DNA from: Acidobacteriota bacterium
GTDB taxonomy: Bacteria; Acidobacteriota; Blastocatellia; Pyrinomonadales; Pyrinomonadaceae
DNA: 64,000 bases
Reading direction: 5' to 3'
NCBI GenBank assembly: GCA_019639135.1
Contig: JAHBSL010000007.1
Coordinates: 62,001-126,000 of the forward strand
The notes under the pieces: generated by a model
Database searches by the model: none
Told to the model about the DNA's origin: nothing
The model's input: only the letters and a program-made list of their open reading frames with translations
Translations under genes and position numbers: made by a program
Shown: piece by piece, positions 1-9,297 of the stretch
Layout: every line of letters starts with the position of its first letter
Position numbering within the stretch: the stretch's first letter is position 1

Positions 1-839
<839 letters not shown>

Positions 840-846
<7 letters not shown>

Positions 847-1082
847 TCGTCCCTCTGAAGAGTTCTGGCTTGGAGTCGTTTAACTGCCGGATCGAGCGAG
901 GTATCGGTGGTCGCGCACACCGCATTGATGCGTGCGACGATCTCGTCCTCGTCGATCGCCTCATCTTCGCTGAGCCGCTTCACACCCAACGCAAAGACCG
1001 CACTTCGCGAGATCTTTAGTTTCTTCGCGAGTTTTTCACTTAGCTCGAAGATCTCTTGCGGGACTGAAATGGCTGTTTTCAT
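840..1082 (-). CDS. Ribbon-helix-helix-type antitoxin of the MazF-like pair
   Basis: The 80-residue product starts MKTAISVPQEIFELSEKLAK, a typical ribbon-helix-helix DNA-binding N-terminus: a short beta strand with alternating residues, then two helices including SRSAVFALGVKRL. The acidic C-terminal half (DEAIDEDEIVARIN...RLQARTLQRDEW) is the likely toxin-binding segment. A longer frame exists upstream to 1409, but ATG at 1082 is the natural start because the family signature begins exactly there and a promoter with operator lies directly upstream. RHH antitoxins usually bind a palindrome over their own promoter, which matches the site at 1091-1108. Confidence 0.88.
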
Positions 1083-1089
1083 ATTGCCG

Positions 1090-1118
1090 AGTATAACCGC
1101 GGTTATACCGGCGGTCAA
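1090..1118 (-). promoter_or_regulatory. Promoter of the antitoxin-mazF-ligA unit with embedded 18-bp operator
   Basis: On the minus strand TTGACC (plus 1113-1118) and TATACT (plus 1090-1095) are separated by exactly 17 bases, each matching the sigma-70 consensus at 5 of 6 positions. The perfect palindrome GTATAACCGCGGTTATAC (1091-1108) covers the spacer and most of the -10 box. The -10 ends only 7 bases before the antitoxin ATG, so transcription would begin at or next to the A of the ATG and the mRNA would be almost leaderless. Autorepression by the RHH antitoxin is inferred. Confidence 0.8.
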
Positions 1119-1131
1119 TATTCTTTGTGCG

Positions 1132-1896
1132 TCATGCGGCTGGATATAGAAGATACTCGGGCCGTTCGGCGTCGCGTTTGAACCCGGCGCCGACGAGGCC
1201 GGCGGTGAAGGCTTCGGTGAATTCGGCTTTGAGGCGTTCCTGTTCCTTGAGAGCGGTTTCGGGGTCGGCGGCGACAAGCGACGCCCAATCGGCCGGAGCG
1301 GCGATCCGGCGGAGCGGTTCGCGGCTTTCCGTGAAACTCTCGCCGCGGCCGAGAGCAGAGACCTTCTCGCTCTCAAGGTGCCATTCGGCAAAGAGCCGGT
1401 CGCTAGCAAGCCCGATCTGTTTCCCGCCGGTCGCGGCGGTCGCGTAATCGACGCCGTAAAAATTCGGCTGATATTCGGTCACGATCGCACCGAGCTTTTC
1501 GAGGTTGAAATAGGCGTTGCGGGCCTTCCAGGGCTCGAAGGTCCATTTTACGTACTTTACGCCGAGTTCGAGCGATCGCGTCCGCTGCGCCCATTTGAGC
1601 CGGCCGCCGATGCCGTAGCTTTGGTGGGAAGCCTTAACGGCGGTCATATGCGAATAGAAAGCCTTTTCGCTGCGGAGGAATGCCGGTACGCTAAGCACAA
1701 AACCGACCAGCATCTCGCCATCATAGGCTCCGAGAATGAACCCACCAGCGTTTTTTGTCACGACAAAATGGCGTACAGGAGAGATCTCAATTTCGGGAAG
1801 CTGAAAAACCTCGCGTTGGAGGGCGACGCAGTCGGCAAGCTCTTCTAGCGACGTGCATTCGCGGATGGCTATTTCTTTGTTCATCTCTTGAGGCAT
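1132..1896 (-). CDS. GNAT-superfamily acetyltransferase-like protein (COG3375 type)
   Basis: The 254-residue product resembles the COG3375 predicted acetyltransferases. Visible features are EISPVRHFVVTKNAGGFILGAYDGEMLVGFVLSV (GNAT beta strands), HMTAVKASHQSYGIGGRLKW (the acetyl-CoA pyrophosphate loop, degenerate Q/RxxGxG/A), and KWTFEPWKARNAYFNLEKLGA, a hallmark of this group. The C-terminal region after residue 150 is the extension typical of these longer members. The substrate is unknown. The start may be ATG 1896 or the in-frame ATG at 1884. Its 3' end is about 50 bases from the antitoxin start and overlaps nothing. Confidence 0.8.
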   Translation of the reverse strand: MPQEMNKEIAIRECTSLEELADCVALQREVFQLPEIEISPVRHFVVTKNAGGFILGAYDGEMLVGFVLSVPAFLRSEKAFYSHMTAVKASHQSYGIGGRLKWAQRTRSLELGVKYVKWTFEPWKARNAYFNLEKLGAIVTEYQPNFYGVDYATAATGGKQIGLASDRLFAEWHLESEKVSALGRGESFTESREPLRRIAAPADWASLVAADPETALKEQERLKAEFTEAFTAGLVGAGFKRDAERPEYLLYPAA

Positions 1897-2061
1897 TCCG
1901 GCGTTTTCTCAACCTTCGGATGTTCGCAGGTTCGCCGTTCACGGTCAAGCCATTTCACCGGGCGTTGCGCAGAAATTTTTCACAGGTGCCGCTTATTTCT
2001 GCTATACTTCTTCTGCCTCGGAGTTCCTCCGGCTTCCCCGCTCCCAAATCTGCATAACCCG

Positions 2062-3621
2062 ATGTCCCTGGAACACAGCCTAGAAATAAAAAGCACGATC
2101 GAAAAGCATCCGCTCGCGGAGCTGATAGTCGAAATTCGCCAAAATAAGCTCGACGGCAGCCTTAGGCTGTCAATGAACGAGAAAAAGGCGGTAATCTATT
2201 TTGACGAAGGGCGGCTGATCTATGCGGTCTCAAACGCCCGCGAGCACCGCCTTTTTTCGCACTTATTGAAAGAAAGGCTGATCGAACAACAGGAGCTTGC
2301 CCGGTTTCAGAATTTTGCGAAGGACTATGAATTTGCGGCCGCCCTAAAGGCCGCGGGCCGGCTCGGCGAACAGCAATTGACGGATGCTGCAAAGGCGATC
2401 GTCCGGCAGATCGTGCTCGATAGCCTCTCGTGGATCAAAGGTGATTTCGTCTTCACACCGCTCGCCCGCGTCCGCGACGATATGAAACTCGACGTTGAGA
2501 TCGGCGACCTTCTAATGAACTACGCCCGCTGCTTTGACAGCGGCTGGGTCGTGAACCGATTTCGAAGTTTTGACGAATCCTTCACTCCGATAAAAAGTGA
2601 TATGAACGCCGGCGAATCGTTTCGGGAGAATGAAACGATCCTACTGGTCGCCTTCGGCGAGAGAACTATGACCGCCGAGGCACTAAGGGCCGCGACGCGA
2701 ATGCCCGAGTCTCTGCTTTTCACTGGGCTTTACGCCATTTGGCTAGGCGGCTTTGTCGAACGCGCGAATTGGAACCCGGCGTTTTCCGATCTTGCTCTCA
2801 AGAATCTCTCGTCGGCAAAGCTCCATCTCGTTAAGAAGGCCGAGGACATCCGCATTGCCCGGGCTGCCGCCCAGAACGGCGACGGCACGGTTGACGAAGC
2901 CGACTCGCCCGATGCAAGCGTGGAACCGACCGTTGAACTTTCAGCAGAAGAATACCTTTCCCGGTTCGAAAACTACGAGAGCCTTTACGACCTGCTCGCC
3001 ATCGACCAGAAGGCACCGACCCGCGTCGTCCGCGAGAATTATCTCGCTCTTGCCCGGAGCTTTCACCCGGACCGTTACCGCCGCGAGGATCCGGAACTAT
3101 TCAACAAAATGCAGGCGGCCTTTACCGAACTTTCGTTCGCTCACGAAACGCTCCGCGACGAACGACTGCGGCGCAACTACGACCAAAAGCTCGAATCCGA
3201 ACGCTCGTTGAAGAAACGCGTTGCCGAACGCGGCGGAAACGCAAACGAAGAGATGACGCATGGCGAGGAATCCGGCCTGCAGAACTTTGAGGCCGCTCTC
3301 GCCTGCATCAGCGAAGGCGACCTCGCCGGAGCCGCGACGCACCTTGCCCGAGCAGTTCATTACAGCCCGCAAAATGCTCTCTATCACGCACACTATGGCA
3401 AGGTGCTCTCTGAGAGCGCACAGTTCAAGTTCAAGGCCGAGGGCGAGCTTCAAACAGCCGTCCGGCTCGACGCAAAGAACTGGAAGATCCGCGAGATGCT
3501 GATCGAGTTCTATACCGATTACGATATGAACAAACGGGCCGAAGGCGAGATCCGCCGCTTCCTGGAACTCGTGCCGAACCACAAGGAAGCAATGGCCGCC
3601 CTCAAGCGAATGGTGCCCTGA
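2062..3621 (+). CDS. DUF4388 - DnaJ domain - TPR protein
   Basis: I placed the start at ATG 2062 because the family homology begins at MSLEHSLEIKSTIEKHPLAEL. The 519-residue product has an N-terminal DUF4388 (PatA-like) domain at about residues 12-110 (VEIRQNKLDGSLRLSMNEKKAVIYFDEGRLIYA), a DnaJ domain at about 300-370 with the HPD triad (ARSFHPDRYRR) that stimulates Hsp70 ATPase, and a TPR-like C-terminal region from about 405. Such combinations are common in Acidobacteriota and deltaproteobacteria, where DUF4388 proteins are tied to gliding or response regulation. The exact role is unknown. The HD-GYP-like gene follows 53 bases downstream and may be co-transcribed. Confidence 0.82.
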   Translation: MSLEHSLEIKSTIEKHPLAELIVEIRQNKLDGSLRLSMNEKKAVIYFDEGRLIYAVSNAREHRLFSHLLKERLIEQQELARFQNFAKDYEFAAALKAAGRLGEQQLTDAAKAIVRQIVLDSLSWIKGDFVFTPLARVRDDMKLDVEIGDLLMNYARCFDSGWVVNRFRSFDESFTPIKSDMNAGESFRENETILLVAFGERTMTAEALRAATRMPESLLFTGLYAIWLGGFVERANWNPAFSDLALKNLSSAKLHLVKKAEDIRIARAAAQNGDGTVDEADSPDASVEPTVELSAEEYLSRFENYESLYDLLAIDQKAPTRVVRENYLALARSFHPDRYRREDPELFNKMQAAFTELSFAHETLRDERLRRNYDQKLESERSLKKRVAERGGNANEEMTHGEESGLQNFEAALACISEGDLAGAATHLARAVHYSPQNALYHAHYGKVLSESAQFKFKAEGELQTAVRLDAKNWKIREMLIEFYTDYDMNKRAEGEIRRFLELVPNHKEAMAALKRMVP

Positions 3622-3674
3622 TGCTTTCAGCCGCTTACGACTGCTGATATACTTGCGGTTTCGGCGACGTTACC

Positions 3675-4292
3675 ATGCAGACAGCAGAACAAGAAAGCAG
3701 GCTCGAGCAAAAGTTGATAGACCTTTCGGTCGGGATCGACCGCTTCGAAGGCTACTCGCGTCCGCATGGCCAGCTTATCGCCTCGATCGCCGACCGCATC
3801 GGTACACGGCTCGGCATGGCCGCCCACGACCGCTTTTACATGCAGCAGGCCGCGCTCGTCCACGACATTGGCGAAGCCACGATGGACCGGAGCTATATCC
3901 GCGAGAACCGCTCACTGACCGCGGACGAACGGTTCGACCTTCATCGGCACCCGGTCATCGGCGAACAGGAAGCGGCGAAGATCGGTCTTGCCCGCGGAGT
4001 GCAGCTTCTGGTCCGCTGGCACCACGAATGGTGGAACGGCGGCGGCTATCCGGACGCTCTTTTCGGCGAGCAGATACCGCTTGCGGCCCGCATTCTCCGT
4101 ACAGCCGATTCATTTGCCGCGATGATGGAAACGCGGCCGGGGAGGCCGAATATGTCGCCCGATGCCGCACGAAAAGAGATCGCCAGCCTCGCAGCGATCG
4201 AATTCGACCCGGCCATTGCAAAGCTTATCCTCGACCCGGATCTTCTGCGAGATATTCTTGAGTGGCACACGACCGCTCATTTGCTCTCCTGA
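3675..4292 (+). CDS. HD-GYP-like domain protein (possible cyclic di-GMP phosphodiesterase)
   Basis: The 205-residue product consists of essentially one HD domain. ALVHDIGEATMD (about residue 60) gives the metal-binding HD, and RWHHEWWNGGGYPDALFGEQIPLAARILRTADSFAAM (from about residue 114) closely follows the HD-GYP consensus HHExxDGxGYPxGLxGxxIPLxARIxxVADxFDA. The GYP triplet is preserved inside GGGYPD. HD-GYP enzymes hydrolyse cyclic di-GMP. No receiver or sensor domain is attached, so its input must come from elsewhere. Activity is inferred, because the protein is shorter than many active members. Confidence 0.82.
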   Translation: MQTAEQESRLEQKLIDLSVGIDRFEGYSRPHGQLIASIADRIGTRLGMAAHDRFYMQQAALVHDIGEATMDRSYIRENRSLTADERFDLHRHPVIGEQEAAKIGLARGVQLLVRWHHEWWNGGGYPDALFGEQIPLAARILRTADSFAAMMETRPGRPNMSPDAARKEIASLAAIEFDPAIAKLILDPDLLRDILEWHTTAHLLS

Positions 4293-4335
4293 TTCGTTCC
4301 GTTAACTTTTATTTTGTAGAAGCCTGCTTGGCCTA

Positions 4336-4394
4336 TTGAATAATCCCCGGAAGAGGTGTATCTTTGGGTTTGTTTGTTTACTCAACAAACAATC
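4336..4394 (+). promoter_or_regulatory. Putative promoter and ROK operator upstream of the ROK gene
   Basis: TTGAAT (4336-4341) and TATCTT (4359-4364) are 17 bases apart. They are followed at 4370-4394 by the 25-bp inverted repeat TTGTTTGTTT-N5-ACAAACAATC. The identical two 10-base arms with the same 5-base spacing recur at 5691-5715, before the TonB receptor gene. Binding downstream of the -10 box would block transcription start. Autoregulation by the adjacent ROK protein is inferred. Confidence 0.75.
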
Positions 4395-4447
4395 AAGCCT
4401 CGATAGCCGAAAAAAAACGGTAACGGGAGAAACCGAAGCCCTGTTTG

Positions 4448-5644
4448 ATGAAGAAGATATACCTCGCAAAGGCCAAATCGCAGATTGCCAGGCATAATAC
4501 GATCCGCGACATCAACAAGCAGATCGTGCTCAACTACGTCCGCGTAAGGTCGCCGATCTCAAGGGCAGATATCGCTCGCGAGACATCGCTGCAGCGTTCA
4601 ACGGTTTCAGCGATCGTGGACGAACTGCAGAACGAAGGCTTCATCGAGGAGATCGGAGCCGGCACCTCTACCGGCGGGCGAAGGCCGACCCTATTGCAGC
4701 TCAAGACGGGAATTCCGGTCGCGATCGGCGTTGACGTCTCACCGCGGCTGACCACTATCGCCCTTGCCGACCTCGGCGGAAATGTGCTTGAAAAAAAGGT
4801 TTTCCCTACCTCGGGCGACCTCGGCTATATGAATGAGCAGATCCTCGCGAACGTCGGGGCATTTGCCGAGGAACACCGCAACGCGAATCTCGAGGTCGGT
4901 ATCAGCATTCCGGGCATTGCCGATCCGGAAGGCGGAACCATCGTTTATATTCCATATTTTGGTTGGAGCAATTGGGACATCGGCTCGCAGATCGAACGAA
5001 AATTCGGCCTCCCGGTCACGATCGATAACGACGCAAACGCGATCGCAGTGGCCGAGCTTTGGTTTGGCGATGAGCGGATTCGAAGGACGCGTAATTTCGT
5101 GATGATCCTGGTCGCTGAGGGCATCGGTACCGGCATCGTCATCGACGGGCAGGTGTATCGCGGTGAGTTTGGTGCAGCGGGCGAGTTTGGCCATATGTTC
5201 GTTGGCGAAAAAGCTCCGGTACTTTGCTCCTGCGGCCGCCGCGATTGCTGGGAAGCACATGCCTCGGAAAAGGCCATGGTTCAGCGATATGCATCCGCAA
5301 TGAACGGAGCGGCGAATCCGTCTATCGACATCGACCGCCTTATCGAGCTGGCTCGCAATGGCGAGTCCAATGCCGTCGAAACACTCAAGGCGAGTGCACA
5401 TTATCTCGGGATCGGCATCTCGAATCTAATTGTCGGGTTCAGTCCGCAGGCCGTCGTTATCAGCGGCCGGATAGTTCGTGCCTGGGAACTTATACGCGAC
5501 GAGCTTCAGGTCCTTGCCGGCCGGAGCATCAGAAATGAGCTTGAGACACCCGCCATTGTGCCCTCGGCATTGGGCGACGACCCGACCGTGCTCGGTTCTG
5601 TCGGGCTCGTACTTGCGCGAAAGTTTGCCTCGGCAGGCAGTTAA
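4448..5644 (+). CDS. ROK-family transcriptional regulator of the starch/maltodextrin locus
   Basis: ATG at 4448 gives 398 residues; a TTG lies one codon upstream. The N-terminus has a winged-helix DNA-binding domain (about residues 20-75: VLNYVRVRSPISRADIARETSLQRSTVSAIVDELQNEG, then GGRRP). It is followed by the ROK sugar-kinase fold: DNDANAIAVAE (about 193), EGIGTGIVIDG (about 223), GEFGH (about 246) and CSCGRRDCWE (about 259), the Cys-rich zinc motif of ROK proteins. NagC/Mlc/XylR-type members are released from DNA by a sugar or sugar phosphate. Its position at the head of the starch genes and the shared operators make it the likely local regulator. Confidence 0.92.
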   Translation: MKKIYLAKAKSQIARHNTIRDINKQIVLNYVRVRSPISRADIARETSLQRSTVSAIVDELQNEGFIEEIGAGTSTGGRRPTLLQLKTGIPVAIGVDVSPRLTTIALADLGGNVLEKKVFPTSGDLGYMNEQILANVGAFAEEHRNANLEVGISIPGIADPEGGTIVYIPYFGWSNWDIGSQIERKFGLPVTIDNDANAIAVAELWFGDERIRRTRNFVMILVAEGIGTGIVIDGQVYRGEFGAAGEFGHMFVGEKAPVLCSCGRRDCWEAHASEKAMVQRYASAMNGAANPSIDIDRLIELARNGESNAVETLKASAHYLGIGISNLIVGFSPQAVVISGRIVRAWELIRDELQVLAGRSIRNELETPAIVPSALGDDPTVLGSVGLVLARKFASAGS

Positions 5645-5660
5645 AGTTGTGAAATTTTGC

Positions 5661-5715
5661 TTGACAGAAGGTTAAGCAATATTTAATACTTTGTTTGTTT
5701 CGGAAACAAACAATC
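5661..5715 (+). promoter_or_regulatory. Promoter and ROK operator of the TonB receptor operon
   Basis: TTGACA (5661-5666) is a perfect -35 box. An AT-rich -10 region with TAATAC lies 17 bases on (5684-5689). Directly after it, at 5691-5715, is the inverted repeat TTGTTTGTTT-N5-ACAAACAATC, the second copy of the site seen at 4370-4394. A leader of about 120 bases (5716-5837) separates it from the receptor ATG, and I see no riboswitch-like structure there. Confidence 0.78.
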
Positions 5716-5837
5716 TTTCCCACGGTTTTCGATATGCGGCGCAGCTTCGAATCCAGATGTTGCGTTATACCGGAAAAGAACCGCAGAGATCGCTGGCACC
5801 GATAACTGCAATATTGAATTGAGGAACACCAAAGAAT

Positions 5838-8800
5838 ATGAAACAGAAAATCTTTACTGGAACGCGACGATTCCTTTGCATGGCGTTCTCGGTTGCGGTT
5901 CTTGCTGCCGCGGGGTTTGCCCAGACCGAGACCGCACGCATTTCGGGAACGGTCGCTGATGCGGCCGGAGCCGCCGTTGCCGGTGCAACCGTCAAGGCTC
6001 GCGACCTTGGCACCGGACGCGAGGTCTCGGCGACGACGAACGGAGAGGGCTTTTACTCGATCCTCTCGCTGCAGCCGGGCCGATATCGGATCGAGGTCAC
6101 GCAGTCGAGCTTCAAGACGACACAGCAGGAAGTGACGCTCGCTGTTGCCCAGAACGCAACGGCGAACTTCACACTCGAAGCGGGTGAGGTCAGCGAGACC
6201 GTAACGGTTACGATCGACATCCCGCAGGTCGATACCGGCACTTCGGCACTTGGCGAGGTGATCGGCGGTCGCGAGGCTGTCGAACTTCCGCTCAATGGCC
6301 GCAACGTTCTTGAGCTCGCAAGGCTTACACCGGGCGTGACCCAAGGCGTACCGGCCGGCTTCGCCACGGGCGTCAGCGGCAACGCAGAGACCTACCGCGG
6401 ACGAAATACCGGCGGTGCAGCACTTTCCGTAAACGGACAGCGGACGCAGGCGAACAATTTCTTGCTTGACGGCGTCGATAACAACGAATCGCTCGTCAAC
6501 ACCATCAACGTTTTTCCGTCGGCCGAGGCCGTTCAGGAATTTCGTGTGCAGACCAGCGTCGCAACGGCTGAATTCGGCCGCGGCGGCGGTGCGATCATCA
6601 ACTCGGTAGTGAAATCGGGACGCAATGACTTTTACGGCAGTGCATTCCTCTTTATCCGCAACGATAACCTGGACGCACGCCCGACCTTTAACAATACTCG
6701 CAACGAGTTTCGCCGCGGACAATATGGCGGCTCGCTCGGCGGCCCGATCTGGAAGAACAAGGTTTTCTTCTTCGGTAATTATGAAGGACTTCGCCAGTTC
6801 CTTCCGCTAAATCAGGAGACGGCGACAGTTCCGACAGCACGTATGAGAACTGGCGACTTCAGCGAACTCCTCGGAGCACCTGGGCGGCCGAACGGCGGTC
6901 AGCTCTTCGACATCCTTACGGGACAGCCGATCGCCGGCAACCGCATCGACCAGCTTCCGGGCAACCGTATGAACCCGGTCGCACTAAGGTACCTGCAGGC
7001 TTTCCCGCTGCCGAACCGCCCGGGCATCTTTAGCAACTACGTAACGACACGTAACGAAACGCTCGACCAGGACACCTACGATATCCGTATCGATTCGAAC
7101 CTGAACTCGAAGAACCAGATATTTGGGCGTTACAGCTACGGAATGTTCGACCAAACGACGTCCTCGCGGCTTCCGGACCTTCCGGCCGGCTTTGGTTCGG
7201 GAACGAACCCGATCCGCACCCGCGGAGCGGTGGTCGGCCTGAACACTGCACTTTCGCCCTCGCTCTTTAATGAGTTCCGCATTCAGGTTAACCGCATCCG
7301 CTACGGCTACACGCCGCCCTTCTTTGATCAGACGATATCGGCGGACCTCGGCATCCCGAATGCGAACCGCGATGCCAACCTCGGCGGCGGTGCACTCATC
7401 GGCGGCTACAACGGCCAGCTTGAATACACCGGCGACTTCGGCCCATATCTCGTACCGCAGACGACATACCAGATTGTTGACAGTGTGAGCTACATCACCG
7501 GCAACCATACATTCAAATTTGGCGGAACGTTGCTTCGCCGCGACGTCGCTCTTTATCGGCCGAACCGCGGCAAAGGCTACTTCTTCCTGATCGGCAACAG
7601 CGACCCGACGCAGTGCGGCGGCGCTCCGGCGACCGGTTGGGAGCAGGCCGACCTCCTTATCGGCTTTGTCTGCAACTACCAGATCGGGCCGCCGTTCGGA
7701 ACGGTCGGAACCCGCAACTGGGAGAACGCCTTGTTCATTCAGGACGACTGGCGTGTAACGAACAAGCTGACGCTTAATCTCGGTCTTCGCTATGAGCTTT
7801 TCACGAACCCGACCGAGATGTACGGCCGACAGGCTAACTTTGACATCAATACCGGACGGCTGATCGTGGCCGATGGTTCAGGCGATTCGCTGACCGAGAC
7901 GGACACGAATAACTTTGGTCCGCGGCTCGGCTTTGCCTATGACCTGACGGGCGACGGCAAGACGGTGATCCGCGGCGGCTACGGACTCTTTTACTTCCTT
8001 GACCGCGGCGGCATCGACAACCAGCTTGCGCAGAACCCGCCCTACAGCGGCTTCTCGCAGTTCAACTACGGCGACGGCGTCCGCATTACGCTCTCGGGCC
8101 GTGCTCCGAACGGCACGCTCGATTCTCGTCTTGCTACGGGCCCGCTCCCGATCGGATCGGTCGATAGCGTCAACCTTAACAACCCGCAGAACGTAAGCGT
8201 GCTTGCGTGGCTGCCCGACAACAAGACGTCGAACATCCACCAGTACAACTTCCAGGTCCAGCATCAGCTGACCAGCAATACGGCGATCAGCGTCGGCTAC
8301 GTTGGAACGACCGGCCGCAACATGATCCTTTATTACAACCTCAACGGCCGCATCGTTCAGGACGGAACGCAGGTCGCATGTCCGCGTCCGCTGGTCAACG
8401 GGCTTTGCTACCCGTCGCTCAACGGCCCGGCACGCGTCCGCGACGACCTTGGCAAGTCGCAGTACGACTCGCTCCAGATCCAGCTTGAACGCCGCTTCTC
8501 GGAAGGTTGGCAGTACCGTGTTGCCTACACGCTTTCGAAGACGAAAGACAACGGCGAGGGCGCATTCGACTCGGTCGGCGATACGAACATCAACTTCATC
8601 GAGCCCTTCTCGCGGTCGAGGGTTGATTTCCCGCATGTCTTCTCGTTCGAGTCGGTCTATGACCTGCCCTTCGGCCGCGGCCGCAAATATGGAAGCGATA
8701 TGCCGAAGGCTCTTGACGCGATCATCGGCGGTTGGCAGGTCAACGGTATCTACCGCCTCCAGAGCGGACAGCCGTTCGACGTTCGCCGCAACGGAGTTCT

Positions 8801-9146
8801 GGTTGACCTCAATGGCGACCCGTACACCGGCAACGAGGACCTTTACCTTAACCGCAGTGCGTTCTCGGAAGCTCCTGCAGGACGTTTCGGAACGCTTAAG
8901 CGAAATGGCCTCCGCGGCCCGATCGCGAACCAACTGAACATGGGCCTCACGAAGAACTTTGCCTGGGGAGAACTGTTCAAGATCCAGTTCCGCACCGAGT
9001 TCTTCAACCTGTTCAATACACCGCAGCTCACGCCGCCGAACACGGACCTTGGCAACACCGATCCGGTATTCGGATTCGGAACGATCCGTTCGACGTATGG
9101 ATTTACTCAACGCCAGATCCAGTTCGGACTCAGGCTTGAGTTCTAA
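5838..9146 (+). CDS. TonB-dependent outer-membrane receptor (Oar/SusC-like), probably for maltooligosaccharides
   Basis: The 1102-residue product has a signal peptide (cleavage after GFAQ, about residue 29) and a carboxypeptidase-regulatory beta-sandwich (about 33-115: ARISGTVADAAGAAVAGATVKARDLGTGRE). The plug region contains VELPLNGRNVLELARLTPGV and NGQRTQANNFLLDGVDNNE. A long beta barrel follows and ends in an aromatic residue (GLRLEF). This architecture is the standard acidobacterial receptor, energised by TonB-ExbBD and importing substrates across the outer membrane. The ROK operator upstream and the amylases downstream suggest starch breakdown products as ligand. No SusD homologue is present. 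Substrate is inferred; the family is certain. Confidence 0.93.
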   Translation: MKQKIFTGTRRFLCMAFSVAVLAAAGFAQTETARISGTVADAAGAAVAGATVKARDLGTGREVSATTNGEGFYSILSLQPGRYRIEVTQSSFKTTQQEVTLAVAQNATANFTLEAGEVSETVTVTIDIPQVDTGTSALGEVIGGREAVELPLNGRNVLELARLTPGVTQGVPAGFATGVSGNAETYRGRNTGGAALSVNGQRTQANNFLLDGVDNNESLVNTINVFPSAEAVQEFRVQTSVATAEFGRGGGAIINSVVKSGRNDFYGSAFLFIRNDNLDARPTFNNTRNEFRRGQYGGSLGGPIWKNKVFFFGNYEGLRQFLPLNQETATVPTARMRTGDFSELLGAPGRPNGGQLFDILTGQPIAGNRIDQLPGNRMNPVALRYLQAFPLPNRPGIFSNYVTTRNETLDQDTYDIRIDSNLNSKNQIFGRYSYGMFDQTTSSRLPDLPAGFGSGTNPIRTRGAVVGLNTALSPSLFNEFRIQVNRIRYGYTPPFFDQTISADLGIPNANRDANLGGGALIGGYNGQLEYTGDFGPYLVPQTTYQIVDSVSYITGNHTFKFGGTLLRRDVALYRPNRGKGYFFLIGNSDPTQCGGAPATGWEQADLLIGFVCNYQIGPPFGTVGTRNWENALFIQDDWRVTNKLTLNLGLRYELFTNPTEMYGRQANFDINTGRLIVADGSGDSLTETDTNNFGPRLGFAYDLTGDGKTVIRGGYGLFYFLDRGGIDNQLAQNPPYSGFSQFNYGDGVRITLSGRAPNGTLDSRLATGPLPIGSVDSVNLNNPQNVSVLAWLPDNKTSNIHQYNFQVQHQLTSNTAISVGYVGTTGRNMILYYNLNGRIVQDGTQVACPRPLVNGLCYPSLNGPARVRDDLGKSQYDSLQIQLERRFSEGWQYRVAYTLSKTKDNGEGAFDSVGDTNINFIEPFSRSRVDFPHVFSFESVYDLPFGRGRKYGSDMPKALDAIIGGWQVNGIYRLQSGQPFDVRRNGVLVDLNGDPYTGNEDLYLNRSAFSEAPAGRFGTLKRNGLRGPIANQLNMGLTKNFAWGELFKIQFRTEFFNLFNTPQLTPPNTDLGNTDPVFGFGTIRSTYGFTQRQIQFGLRLEF

Positions 9147-9252
9147 AGCCCTGGCCCGGAGCGGAGGCTGACCAGCGGCTTTTCTCGGTTGCCCATCTCG
9201 GGACAAGCGAATCAAAGCCGAACCTCCGGGCCCGGAACAACTTTGTTCTTTC

Positions 9253-9294
9253 AAGGGGCGTGAACGATAATCGTTCCCACGCCCCTTTTCTTTT
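9253..9294 (+). terminator. Strong intrinsic terminator between receptor and first amylase
   Basis: AAGGGGCGTG pairs with CACGCCCCTT around an inner AACGAT/ATCGTT stem, giving a long GC-rich hairpin followed by CCCCTTTTCTTTT. The T-run ends only three bases before the ATG of the next gene (9298), leaving no room for a ribosome-binding site after the hairpin. It may act as a partial terminator that sets receptor-to-enzyme stoichiometry. Confidence 0.85.
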
Positions 9295-9297
9295 ACG

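Noticed and set aside
5529..6722. Minus-strand open frame of 397 codons across the ROK/receptor junction
   Set aside because: It runs antisense to the receptor gene and through the promoter/operator region; Arg/Val-rich shadow translation with no domain.
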